A DNA stretch of 64,000 nucleotides. It comes from Flavobacteriia bacterium (GTDB lineage: Bacteria > Bacteroidota > Bacteroidia > Flavobacteriales_D > Crocinitomicaceae). The position numbers and the translations under genes are program-made. The notes below the pieces were generated by a model. It saw nothing but the letters and a program-made list of their open reading frames with translations. It did no database searches and was not told the origin of the DNA. The stretch covers positions 57,599 through 121,598 of the forward strand of contig CANHQP010000002.1 in assembly GCA_947462925.1 (NCBI GenBank), written 5' to 3'. Of this stretch, positions 44,742 to 54,046 are shown piece by piece; the stretch's first letter is position 1; each line of letters opens with the position of its first letter.

Positions 44742-45195
44742 GTGGGCAAAAAATAATGTTACGGGTAAAAGTGGGATCATGTCAAAATTCTGTGGACTTT
44801 ACAGAAAATCAAGCATAAATTTGCGGTAATCTAAATAAAAAGAATCCAGCATTTCTGACTCCTCTCAATTAATTTCCTAAAATTTTCATTTTGTGATTTC
44901 AACAAAGCTTGGAAATTTAGTTTAGAAAAACTCTTCTATGCAATCATTTCAGGACAGAGCTAAGTTAGGCATGGTATATTATCCAAACAATCGTCTGCCG
45001 CCATGCATGCAGAAACACGGAGATTAGATGCTCAAAGTTCTTTAAAGAAGAGGAAAAGCAGCGATGAATAGCGCAAATTTGAAGATGCTAAAAATACCAG
45101 TTAATCGGATTTCATAAAAATGAGCAGAACTTAAATTATATCGTCTAGCAATGCTGAAAAGGTGCCTTTTTTTTTGAGATATCAATGAACCTTTT
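44742..45195. other. Gene-free gap between the tRNA and the secreted-protein array
   Basis: About 450 bases with no credible reading frame. I looked for a copy of the tRNA 3' end and for an integrase remnant and saw neither. The sequence is AT-rich with no strong hairpin or tandem repeat apart from T-runs near 45170 and 45192. It separates core genes from the seven-gene array and could be the scar of an old insertion. Confidence 0.5.
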
Positions 45196-45223
45196 TTTGA
45201 TGTATTTGTTTTGCGTATGTTTG
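45196..45223 (+). promoter_or_regulatory. Candidate promoter of the secreted-protein array
   Basis: TATGTTTG (45216-45223) matches TAnnTTTG and lies 19 bases before the ATG at 45243. A TTTG (45196-45199) is 16 bases upstream, slightly shorter than usual. It is the only good promoter candidate for the seven following genes. Confidence 0.5.
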
Positions 45224-45242
45224 CAGAGAGAAAATTTGTTTT

Positions 45243-47588
45243 ATGAAAATAACTTTAGTGTCAATTTTCTTCGTGATTTTTGGATTTTGTTGGTCCCAAC
45301 AATTAGAGTTCCTATATACGAATCAACAACTGAATGTTTATAATAGTTTATCAAACGACACTCCCCTTTTCACACAAAACTTTGATGATCAAGTTTCTGC
45401 TGCGATTCTATTTACGCCGTTTACCATGGGCGGGCAGGCTTACAATACACTTTTTGTTAGCACCAACGGGTTTCTAACTTTGGGTCAGGCTGCAAGCAGT
45501 AACAACTATAACCCTATTTCACAGCCACCAGGAATGCCGGTGATTGCCCCATTTGCGTGCAATTTAGAGAGTGCAAACAACAATGCCAGAATAAGCTATT
45601 CGATTGTAACAGGTTTCAATAATGTACCATTATATATTATTATTCAATGGAGCAATGTGCGCCGAGTGGGGATGCAAGGTGAATCGTTTTCATTTCAGGC
45701 AAAACTGAATTTTACTGCGGTTATTTCTCCTGGAATAGAATTTATATATGGCGATTTTTTTTTGGTTAATAGCGCTCAAACTCCGGTTGAAGTAGGGATT
45801 CGAATTGGAACGGGAAATGCCCCTACCGATTTTCATAATATACAAGTCAATAATGGCGGCACCTGGGTGCCTCAGCAGTTTGGTACGAATGTGAACTCAA
45901 CGTGTTTGTTTCCATCTGCAACCGGGGCGGCAGGTGTCCCACCTTCTGGGATGACGCATCAATGGTTTTTACTTTACAACAATTTTCAACCAGACACTAA
46001 TTCTTCTCCCATTTGCAATCAGAATGGAAATGTAGTTATTTACTCAAACTATGATGGAGGAACACTCAATATAAACTGCGACCAAAACATCCCCAACCTA
46101 AAAATTGGAATTTGCACGTATGAACCCGTAATTGTAAATATCAACGGTCCGTTTGTAGGGAACATCACAGAAGTTTTGTATGCAGGTTTTAATTCAAATC
46201 AAAATAACAACCACTGCGGTCTTGGAAACATTACAACAACAATTTCCGGGGTGAATCCTGCACTGGTTCAAATTCTAACTGCACCACCTCTTGATTATTT
46301 TCCAGATCATCAGAACGGACAAGCCTACCAAAGCGGGTTAATGGTAGGGGTAAGCGGTCAATGTGACACGCTGTATTGGGCCGGTGGAGGCAATACCCCA
46401 GATGAGGTTGTAGCTTATTTCTTAAATTCGTTCAATGGTAACTTGCGATTTCATCATACACAATACAATTGTTGGTTGAGTGAAATCTATGATTTATCCG
46501 ATGGCGGCACGTGTTGCACAGATCCTTTCACCGTAATTCCAAATTGGGAAATAGCAATTTCCAATGACACTTCTGTTTGTTTTGGTGAAAACGTCTCTCC
46601 TGCGCTACTTTCAAACACTGGCGGTATAGCTCCTTTCACCTATGAATGGTCATTCAATGGAAATATAGTAAGCACGGTTGAACAATTTATCTTTTCTCCA
46701 ACACAAAGCGGAACAGCATGCTTAACTGTAACTGACGCCAATGGTGATACACTTTCAGAATGCCTGAATATCATAGTTGCTCCGCAGGTCAATCCGCAAC
46801 TTTCTTTTCTTGAAACCGATCTTTGTTGGCCGGAACCTTTTACGGTTATCAATGAAACCAATCAGAATACGTTCACCGCGCAAACGTGGCTTGTGAATGA
46901 TGTGCCGTATCCCGGTGAGGAAATATTGGTTTTCAGTCCAAGCCAACCTGGAGCTTATTCCGTTGAACTACAGTTGACCAACTCGCTTGGATGTGTGTAC
47001 GATACACTTGTTTCAAATGCCCTTCTTTCTTTGCCGTCTCCGGAAGCAGATTTTTCTGCAACACCTACTATTGTTGAAGTAGACAATCCTCTGGTATCTT
47101 TTACAGATCAGTCATCGGGTGAGATCAGTTCGTGGAATTGGACTTTTTATGTCCCCCCATCAGGAGAAACAAGTGCTGAACAAAACCCCCAATTTTCATT
47201 TCCAAATGATGTTGGAGGTGCTTATGTGGTTGAGTTGATTGTGAGTAATTCTAATGGTTGTGCAGATACAATAGTTGGAACAATTACGGTCATCGAAAAT
47301 TATACCTTGTTTGTGCCCAATTCATTTAGTCCGGACGGCAATGAGTTCAATAACGTGTTTAAGGTATCGGGTTATGGAATTGATTTGTTTTCTTTCCGTT
47401 TAGAAATTTACAACCGTTGGGGTGAATTGATTTTTGTTTCAAAAGATCCAGAAATAGGATGGGATGGAAGTTATGGCAAAACAGGAGAAATATCGCCAAT
47501 TGGTACATACACTTACAAGCTAAATTACAAACTTAAAAATCAGGAACAGCCCAATGTTATTTCTGGTCATGTAAATTTAATTCGATGA
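45243..47588 (+). CDS. Secreted PKD/adhesin-like protein, T9SS type B
   Basis: A 781-residue exoprotein, first of seven packed genes. Signal peptide MKITLVSIFFVIFGFCWSQ; a nidogen- or lectin-like beta domain (about 20-250, LFVSTNGFLTLGQAA); an approximately 170-residue cysteine-containing domain (about 258-428, VIYSNYDGGTLNI ... GGNTPDEVVAYF) that recurs in the sixth gene; Ig/PKD-like modules (about 430-520 and 600-683); a type B sorting domain (about 686-781, VPNSFSPDGNEFNNVF). No enzymatic motif. It likely forms part of a surface layer or fibre. Its stop overlaps the next start (ATGA). Confidence 0.9.
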   Translation: MKITLVSIFFVIFGFCWSQQLEFLYTNQQLNVYNSLSNDTPLFTQNFDDQVSAAILFTPFTMGGQAYNTLFVSTNGFLTLGQAASSNNYNPISQPPGMPVIAPFACNLESANNNARISYSIVTGFNNVPLYIIIQWSNVRRVGMQGESFSFQAKLNFTAVISPGIEFIYGDFFLVNSAQTPVEVGIRIGTGNAPTDFHNIQVNNGGTWVPQQFGTNVNSTCLFPSATGAAGVPPSGMTHQWFLLYNNFQPDTNSSPICNQNGNVVIYSNYDGGTLNINCDQNIPNLKIGICTYEPVIVNINGPFVGNITEVLYAGFNSNQNNNHCGLGNITTTISGVNPALVQILTAPPLDYFPDHQNGQAYQSGLMVGVSGQCDTLYWAGGGNTPDEVVAYFLNSFNGNLRFHHTQYNCWLSEIYDLSDGGTCCTDPFTVIPNWEIAISNDTSVCFGENVSPALLSNTGGIAPFTYEWSFNGNIVSTVEQFIFSPTQSGTACLTVTDANGDTLSECLNIIVAPQVNPQLSFLETDLCWPEPFTVINETNQNTFTAQTWLVNDVPYPGEEILVFSPSQPGAYSVELQLTNSLGCVYDTLVSNALLSLPSPEADFSATPTIVEVDNPLVSFTDQSSGEISSWNWTFYVPPSGETSAEQNPQFSFPNDVGGAYVVELIVSNSNGCADTIVGTITVIENYTLFVPNSFSPDGNEFNNVFKVSGYGIDLFSFRLEIYNRWGELIFVSKDPEIGWDGSYGKTGEISPIGTYTYKLNYKLKNQEQPNVISGHVNLIR

Positions 47589-49282
47589 ATCTACCGATCA
47601 CTCTCATATGTTTGCTCTTTGTTGGCGCTTCATTTGCCCAAAAAGAAGCTTATGTTTGGCACTTTGGCGCTGGTCATAGCTTAGATTTCAATAGTGGTTC
47701 ACCCGTTCAAACGTTTAATAGTCAAATGTTCACCTTTGAAGGGAGTACGTCTTTTTGCGACGAGGATGGAAATTTGCTCTTTTATTCAAATGGCGGAGGA
47801 AGATTACCTGTTAGTGGTCAAGATGGAGGCAAAATTTGGAATAAAAACAATCAGGTAATGTACGACATGCAAGGAACTGAAGGTGGTGGATGGAGTGCTG
47901 CACAATCATCCGTTATTATTCCTGCACCTGGAGAACCGAACGTCTATTATCTTTTCACCATGGAAGAGCTTGAATTTGACGTTGATGGGGTTGTTCCTTC
48001 AGAACCAAATGGTAGAGGATTGCGCTATTTCAAAATCGACATGTCATTAAATGGCGGACTTGGTGACGTTGTTGAAGCAGATGTTCAGCTTTATGACTAT
48101 TCATTCGAAGGTTTATGCGCTATACGTCATGCGAATGAAACAGATTATTGGATTTTAATCAACCAAGATACTTCCGGAATAGGTGTTTATAGTGTAACTC
48201 AAAATGGCGTTCAGTTATCTGGGGTTTATCCAGCTCCTGTATCAACATCAGGTGGCATTATTAAAGCGAGTCCTTTTCCATACATTGCTGGTCAAACGTG
48301 TTGTAATAAAGTAATGACCCCAGCAGGTTTATTTGATTTTGATTTGACAACAGGCGTCATGACATTTGACAACAATTTAGGAGGAGCTTCCACAAGTTAT
48401 TTTGAATTTTCACCCAATGGATTCTATTTATATGCCAATGTTTTTAACCAGTTAAGTTCAACCTCTCAATTGGTACAATACAATATTGCTCAAGCCGAGC
48501 AAACTGGGCAAGATTTATCATCAACAGCCCAAATCATTCAAGAAAATTTTGATGGATATTACATGCAATTAGCTCCTGATGGAAAAATTTACTACACATA
48601 TACAGTTTTAGAACCAACCACAGGTGATATCGCAACCGCTTTGGGAACCATCAATTGTCCAAATACGTCATCTCCAACAATCAGCCTCAGTGTTTTTTCC
48701 TTTCCAAGTGATTTTATAACCAGTTTTGGCTTTTTTGCATTACCGAACTTCCCTTCTTGGATTTTTTATAACAATTATGAAGCACAAATTCAGTTTGGAC
48801 CAGATACAACCTTTCTGTGTCTAGGTGATACTCTTCTGTTAAATGCAGGAGAAGGGTCTTCTTGGTCTTGGGGTGGAGATGCTGCAACAAATACTGGTCA
48901 ATTTTATACGGTAACAAGCCCTGGTATTTATAGTGCCACCGTTAGCGGACCATGTGGATTGGGAAGTGATCAAGTTGTAGTTTTGCCTTGTGTAATTGAA
49001 GATCCAGCGGATAGTAACATAGTAGAATTTACCTTCCCCAATGTAATTACGCCAAATGCAGATGGCATAAACGACTTTTTTAAAATTGATAATTTACCTC
49101 AAAATACAGAAGTTGTGATTTTAAACCGTTGGGGGAATATTGTTTTTTCATCAACCAATTACCAAAACAATTGGGACGGAAAAGACAATTCGGGTAGAGC
49201 CTTAGTTGATGGGGTTTACACCTATAAATTCATAACGGAAACTGGTGCAATTGGTCATGGGTTTGTCCATTTAATTCGATAA
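47585..49282 (+). CDS. Propeller-like secreted protein, T9SS type B (copy 1)
   Basis: A 565-residue exoprotein, second in the array. The signal peptide (MNLPITLICLLFVGASFAQ) precedes a beta-propeller-like body of about 390 residues, with markers LLFYSNGG, WNKNNQVM, YYLFTMEE, DMSLNGGLGDV and SPNGFYLYA. A short Ig-like segment (about 400-470) and the type B domain (about 485-565, NVITPNADGINDFFKI) follow. It is paralogous to the next two genes. Function is unknown; such proteins are exported, probably surface exposed. It starts in a four-base overlap and ends five bases before the next gene. Confidence 0.88.
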   Translation: MNLPITLICLLFVGASFAQKEAYVWHFGAGHSLDFNSGSPVQTFNSQMFTFEGSTSFCDEDGNLLFYSNGGGRLPVSGQDGGKIWNKNNQVMYDMQGTEGGGWSAAQSSVIIPAPGEPNVYYLFTMEELEFDVDGVVPSEPNGRGLRYFKIDMSLNGGLGDVVEADVQLYDYSFEGLCAIRHANETDYWILINQDTSGIGVYSVTQNGVQLSGVYPAPVSTSGGIIKASPFPYIAGQTCCNKVMTPAGLFDFDLTTGVMTFDNNLGGASTSYFEFSPNGFYLYANVFNQLSSTSQLVQYNIAQAEQTGQDLSSTAQIIQENFDGYYMQLAPDGKIYYTYTVLEPTTGDIATALGTINCPNTSSPTISLSVFSFPSDFITSFGFFALPNFPSWIFYNNYEAQIQFGPDTTFLCLGDTLLLNAGEGSSWSWGGDAATNTGQFYTVTSPGIYSATVSGPCGLGSDQVVVLPCVIEDPADSNIVEFTFPNVITPNADGINDFFKIDNLPQNTEVVILNRWGNIVFSSTNYQNNWDGKDNSGRALVDGVYTYKFITETGAIGHGFVHLIR

Positions 49283-49287
49283 TTTAT

Positions 49288-51012
49288 ATGCTCATTTTAA
49301 AAAGATATTCCCTTTTTCTTATCCTAACTTTCACACTACAAACACCTGTTGTTTTTGGACAATTGCAAAACAATAATTGGATTTTTGGCTATGGAGCCCG
49401 CGTAAATTTTTCAGGTCCAATCCCAATAGGTTCGAGCAATGCAGCCATCAACTCAAATGAATCAACGGCAAGTGTGTCGGATCCTACCACGGGGCAGTTG
49501 CTTTTCTATACCGATGGCAGAAAGGTCTGGAATGCAAACAATCAGGTTATGCCAAATGGAGCTAATCTGTTGGGTGGATTTTATAACTCATGCACTCAAG
49601 GGGCGTTGATCGTACCTTTTCCTGAGGATAGCAAACGATACTATTTATTTACACTCGATGAATTGGAAATAGATCCGAACAATCCTGTTCCTGATGATGG
49701 CTTGAGATATAGTGTGGTGGACATGACATTGAATGGAGGTCTTGGAGATGTGCAAGTTGCCACAATAAATACACCACTTGCAACTGATTTGACGGAAAAA
49801 TTGATTGTTATTAGAAGTACTGAAATACAAGGTTTTTGGGTGATTGCTCATAAAAAGAATGCGAATGAATTTCTAGCTTGGAAAATTGATGCGTGTGGTG
49901 TCTCTGCACAACCAGTTGTAAGTACAGTAGGTTCAATTTTTGTGAGCGTTCCCATCGGTGCGACTGAAGCTTGGGCTGGGGCAATGGATGCGTCTCCTGA
50001 TGGAAATCGGATTGGTATGCCTATAGATTGGAGTGACCGCATTGAATTTTTCGATTTCAACAAGACAACGGGAGTTGTAAGCAACCCTTTAACGGTTAAT
50101 GTTACGGATGATTCAAGTCCAGGATTTCTCAGAAAGTATGGCGCTTGTTTTTCTCCCGATGGATCAAAATTTTACTATACAAATTTCAATTCGGTTTATC
50201 AATTAAATTTAGGCACCTATACTTCTGCTGCCATAGCATCTTCAAACACCTTGATTTATTCTCCAATTCTTGAACCCAACGGTTATCCCTGTTCACAAAT
50301 CGAACAAGCTCCAAACAATAAATTGTACGTGGCTATAGGAAATGCTGAGAGGCTGGATGAGATCTCAAATCCTAATTCATTGGGGCTAGGCTGCGATTAT
50401 GTAACCAATGCCGTCAGTTTCGGCCCTGCAACATGTCAACTAGGCTTACCGGCTCAAGTTCCACTTGGGGGATTTGCGGCTAGTTCAACCATTGCATTTC
50501 TCCCTGATTCGTGTTTGCAGAGTTCTATTTCATTTTCAGTATCATCAACATCACCCATCAATCAAGTAAATTGGAATTTTGGTGACCCAAATTCAGGTGC
50601 AAATAATAGTTCATCAGATTTAAATCCAAGCCATCAATTTTATGAAATAGGAACCTATCAAATTACTGCCATCGTTGAATTTGATTGCTATACAGAAACT
50701 ATTACGCAAAATATTAACTTGTTTGATTGCTCGGACTCTTCAACATCGATTCTTGCATTTGAATTCCCCAATGTATATACGCCGAATAGTGATGGTATCA
50801 ACGATTTTTTTGAAATTAAAAATTTACCAGAAAACACAGAGGTCATTATCCTCAACCGTTGGGGAAACATTGTTTTTTCGTCTGAAAATTACCAAAACAA
50901 TTGGGATGGTAAAGACAATTCGGGTAGAGCCCTAGTTGATGCGGTTTATACTTTTAAATTCACCACTGAATTTGGAAAGACAGGTCATGGATTTGTTCAT
51001 TTAATTCGATGA
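49288..51012 (+). CDS. Propeller-like secreted protein, T9SS type B (copy 2)
   Basis: A 574-residue exoprotein, third in the array. The signal peptide ends at VVFGQ. The propeller-like body has LLFYTDGRKVWN, YYLFTLDELE and DMTLNGGLGDV, followed by a PKD domain (about 410-480, VNWNFGDPNSGANNSS) and the type B domain (about 493-574). The first 29 mature residues (49360-49446) recur in the seventh gene at 56787-56873. The stop overlaps the next start by four bases (ATGA). No catalytic motif is visible. Confidence 0.88.
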   Translation: MLILKRYSLFLILTFTLQTPVVFGQLQNNNWIFGYGARVNFSGPIPIGSSNAAINSNESTASVSDPTTGQLLFYTDGRKVWNANNQVMPNGANLLGGFYNSCTQGALIVPFPEDSKRYYLFTLDELEIDPNNPVPDDGLRYSVVDMTLNGGLGDVQVATINTPLATDLTEKLIVIRSTEIQGFWVIAHKKNANEFLAWKIDACGVSAQPVVSTVGSIFVSVPIGATEAWAGAMDASPDGNRIGMPIDWSDRIEFFDFNKTTGVVSNPLTVNVTDDSSPGFLRKYGACFSPDGSKFYYTNFNSVYQLNLGTYTSAAIASSNTLIYSPILEPNGYPCSQIEQAPNNKLYVAIGNAERLDEISNPNSLGLGCDYVTNAVSFGPATCQLGLPAQVPLGGFAASSTIAFLPDSCLQSSISFSVSSTSPINQVNWNFGDPNSGANNSSSDLNPSHQFYEIGTYQITAIVEFDCYTETITQNINLFDCSDSSTSILAFEFPNVYTPNSDGINDFFEIKNLPENTEVIILNRWGNIVFSSENYQNNWDGKDNSGRALVDAVYTFKFTTEFGKTGHGFVHLIR

Positions 51013-52685
51013 TTATGCGGTTTTCAATCCTTTTTGTTCTCATTGCAATCACATTATGCTCCTTCGCTCAAAACCAAAACAACCAATGGCGCTTTGGTTT
51101 TGGATCAGCAATAGATTTCAATACAACACCACCTTCTTATCCAACAGGATGTGCGCTTCCTTCTATTCAATTGCCTTTAATTACTGGTTCACTAATTGAG
51201 GGAACGGCTTCCATTGCAGATAAAAACACAGGAGAGCTAATGTTTTACACAGATGGAATTACGGTTTGGAATAAACTTAACCAACCGATGCCCAACGGAA
51301 GTGATTTAGGCGGAAGTGATTTTCTTTCATCCTATATGGCAGCAGTAATTATTCCTATGCCTAGTTCATGCGATAAATATTATATTTTTTGCATTGACGA
51401 TTTTGAGGAAGGCTCGGATGGAATTACATATTCTGTTGTAGACATGAGTTTGGATAATGGTCTTGGTGATGTTGTTGCAGGACAAAAGCAAATTTCGCTA
51501 TATGATAATGAAAATACAGAACTCTTGTTGGCCTATCCAAAAAGTTCAGGAGATGGATATTGGTTGCTTAGTAATGGTTCTGATCTTGTTAACCCAACCC
51601 TTGCTGCTTTTGAAATAACGAGTCAAGGTGTTAGCAACGTTCCCGTATTGAGTCCAATAAACATATTTGCTTCAGGTAGATTAAACTATCAAGGAACCAA
51701 ATTTGTGTGCACGGGTGAATATGATGAGGCAAATGCGAATTTTCTTGGTTTCCAAATGTATGATTTTAACGCAGCAACAGGACAGATTAGTAATCCCGTT
51801 AACATCCCGTTCAATGTACCTGACGGAGATGTTCTACAATACTTTGAATTTACATTTGACGGAAATATCTTGTATGCCGCTGGCAATTTTTCGATCTATC
51901 AATTTGACTTAAGTTCGGGCAATCCAACCACAATAGCTGCTTCAGCTGAGTTAATCCCATTTTCAAATATCGTAGATCCACATGCGGCGCTCCAACATGG
52001 TCCCGATGGAAATCTCTATCACGTTTTAGGGAGCCGCGTTTACCGAATTGAAAATCCAACCAGTTTATCGCCAGGGCCAATCATCGAATTGCCGGCTGAC
52101 TTATCACCATTTTATTGTTTGCCTCAATGGATTTTTCTGCTACCCGAAAATTCACAAAGTGTCATAACGCAAACTGGGGATTCATGTTTTCAAACGAATC
52201 AACTTTTCTCCCTAAATTCAACCACTTCCGTTAACTCAATTCAATGGGATTTTGGTGATCCTTCAAGTGGAATAAGTAATACCTCATCCCAATTAAGTCC
52301 CCAACATACATTTTCATCATCAGGAGACTTTACGATTACGGCTATAGTGGATAATACCTGCGTCATTGACACAATTGAATTTGAATTATTCTTAATGGAT
52401 TGCCAAAATACTGATTCTTCCGAAAATTCGTTTGAATTTCCCAATGTAATAACCCCTAATTCAGATGGAACGAATGATTTTTTTGAAATTGAAAATTTAC
52501 CAGAAAACACCGAAGTTCTAATTTTAAACCGCTGGGGAATTGTTGTTTTCTCATCAGATAATTACCAAAACAATTGGGATGGGAAAGATACCTCAGGAAA
52601 AGAATTAGTTGATGGGGTTTATACTTTTAAATTCATAACTGAAGATGGCAAAACAGAGCATGGATTTGTGCACTTAATTCGATAA
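51009..52685 (+). CDS. Propeller-like secreted protein, T9SS type B (copy 3)
   Basis: A 558-residue exoprotein, fourth in the array. Either ATG 51009 or ATG 51015 may start it; the first overlaps the previous stop. Signal peptide, propeller-like body (LMFYTDGITVWNKLNQ, YYIFCIDDFE, DMSLDNGLGDV), PKD (about 395-465, IQWDFGDPSSGISN) and type B domain (about 475-558). Part of that last domain is identical in DNA, over 76 bases, to the seventh gene. It ends five bases before the SGNH-hydrolase gene. Confidence 0.88.
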   Translation: MIMRFSILFVLIAITLCSFAQNQNNQWRFGFGSAIDFNTTPPSYPTGCALPSIQLPLITGSLIEGTASIADKNTGELMFYTDGITVWNKLNQPMPNGSDLGGSDFLSSYMAAVIIPMPSSCDKYYIFCIDDFEEGSDGITYSVVDMSLDNGLGDVVAGQKQISLYDNENTELLLAYPKSSGDGYWLLSNGSDLVNPTLAAFEITSQGVSNVPVLSPINIFASGRLNYQGTKFVCTGEYDEANANFLGFQMYDFNAATGQISNPVNIPFNVPDGDVLQYFEFTFDGNILYAAGNFSIYQFDLSSGNPTTIAASAELIPFSNIVDPHAALQHGPDGNLYHVLGSRVYRIENPTSLSPGPIIELPADLSPFYCLPQWIFLLPENSQSVITQTGDSCFQTNQLFSLNSTTSVNSIQWDFGDPSSGISNTSSQLSPQHTFSSSGDFTITAIVDNTCVIDTIEFELFLMDCQNTDSSENSFEFPNVITPNSDGTNDFFEIENLPENTEVLILNRWGIVVFSSDNYQNNWDGKDTSGKELVDGVYTFKFITEDGKTEHGFVHLIR

Positions 52686-52690
52686 ATACC

Positions 52691-53962
52691 ATGAAAAAAT
52701 CAATTTTATCTCTTACCTTATTGTTCGTATCAATCGGTAAATTCGTGGCCCAAGACACATTAAGCGTTCTTTTTATTGGCAATAGTTATACATCTGTCAA
52801 CAATTTGCCATTACTTGTTAAAAACCTCTCAACATCGGCTGGAAAAACATTGAATATTGATTCGAACATGCCGGGAGGATACTTAATGTCTAGCCATCTC
52901 AATGAAGCGACAACACTTTCAAAAATAAGTCAAGGCAATTGGGATTATGTCATTTTGCAAGAACAAAGTCAAATTCCTACGATAGATTATTATCGCTATA
53001 ACGATATGTATCCTGCTATGACAGATTTAAAATCAGTTATTGAACAATATAACCCTTGTGCTAAAATCATCACGTATATGACTTGGGGAAGACGTTTCGG
53101 TGGACAACAATGCGATCCGATCGGAACCAATTGCAGCCCAGTATTTACCAATTTTAATCATATGCAGGATTCACTGACCAGCGCCTATCTTGAAATCAGC
53201 GAACAATTAAACATCCAATGCGCCCCTGTTGGTGTTACTTGGCAATACATTTTAAACGACACAACATTGGTATTGCACAGTGGCGATAATAGCCATCCAA
53301 ACATAGATGGAAGCTACGTTGCAGCACTAAGCATTTTTAGCAGCATTTGGAAACTAGGCACCAGTGGTTTGACCTATACAGCCGGTCTATCAAATCAATT
53401 AGCACAATATTATCAATCGAAATCTGACAATACAATTTTCAATAGCACAAATGATTGGAACCTTCACATCAATAATCCAACTGCTAATTTTAGTGAGTCA
53501 ATTTCAGGCAACACCGCAACATTCACTAATTCATCATCTTCTGCCACTAGTACACTCAATTATTCTTGGGATTTTGGAGATGGAAATACATCAAGTATTC
53601 AAAACCCAAGTCATACGTATGCCACGAATGGAACTTACACAATTACGTTAATTGCATCAGATTGTATTTTTTCGGATACCATTACAAAGACCATCCAGAT
53701 TGGAACCAATAGCATGGAAGAAAACACTAATACGAATTTTGAATTTTACCCGAATCCCACAACACATCAAATAACTATAAATGTTGAAAAGCAATTACTT
53801 GGTTCTGTTTATATGATTTATGATTACAGCGGAAAATCCATTTTAACTGGCAAAATTCTCTCAGAGCAAAGTGTTATCGATCTAGGGGATTTATCAAAAG
53901 GTATTTATTTCATAAATATTGGAGAACATTTAGAGAAAACATTTAAGTTTGTAAAACAATAG
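52691..53962 (+). CDS. SGNH-type hydrolase (DUF4886-like) with PKD, T9SS type A
   Basis: A 423-residue exoprotein, fifth in the array and the only one with a type A tail. Signal peptide; SGNH domain (about 23-235) with FIGNSYT supplying the nucleophile Ser, and DNSHPNIDGSYVAA supplying Asp/His; PKD (about 262-340, LNYSWDFGDGNTSS); type A sorting domain (about 348-423, FEFYPNPTTHQITI). Enzymes of this fold deacylate sugars or lipids. Within a block of adhesin-like genes it may trim a glycan coat; the substrate is a guess. Confidence 0.88.
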   Translation: MKKSILSLTLLFVSIGKFVAQDTLSVLFIGNSYTSVNNLPLLVKNLSTSAGKTLNIDSNMPGGYLMSSHLNEATTLSKISQGNWDYVILQEQSQIPTIDYYRYNDMYPAMTDLKSVIEQYNPCAKIITYMTWGRRFGGQQCDPIGTNCSPVFTNFNHMQDSLTSAYLEISEQLNIQCAPVGVTWQYILNDTTLVLHSGDNSHPNIDGSYVAALSIFSSIWKLGTSGLTYTAGLSNQLAQYYQSKSDNTIFNSTNDWNLHINNPTANFSESISGNTATFTNSSSSATSTLNYSWDFGDGNTSSIQNPSHTYATNGTYTITLIASDCIFSDTITKTIQIGTNSMEENTNTNFEFYPNPTTHQITINVEKQLLGSVYMIYDYSGKSILTGKILSEQSVIDLGDLSKGIYFINIGEHLEKTFKFVKQ

Positions 53963-54046
53963 AGCAGAATGAAGTATTTTGTTAAAATAAATCTATGTCT
54001 TTTAAGAGTATCCTGCTTTTTTTATAAATTATTATTGGAGACCACC

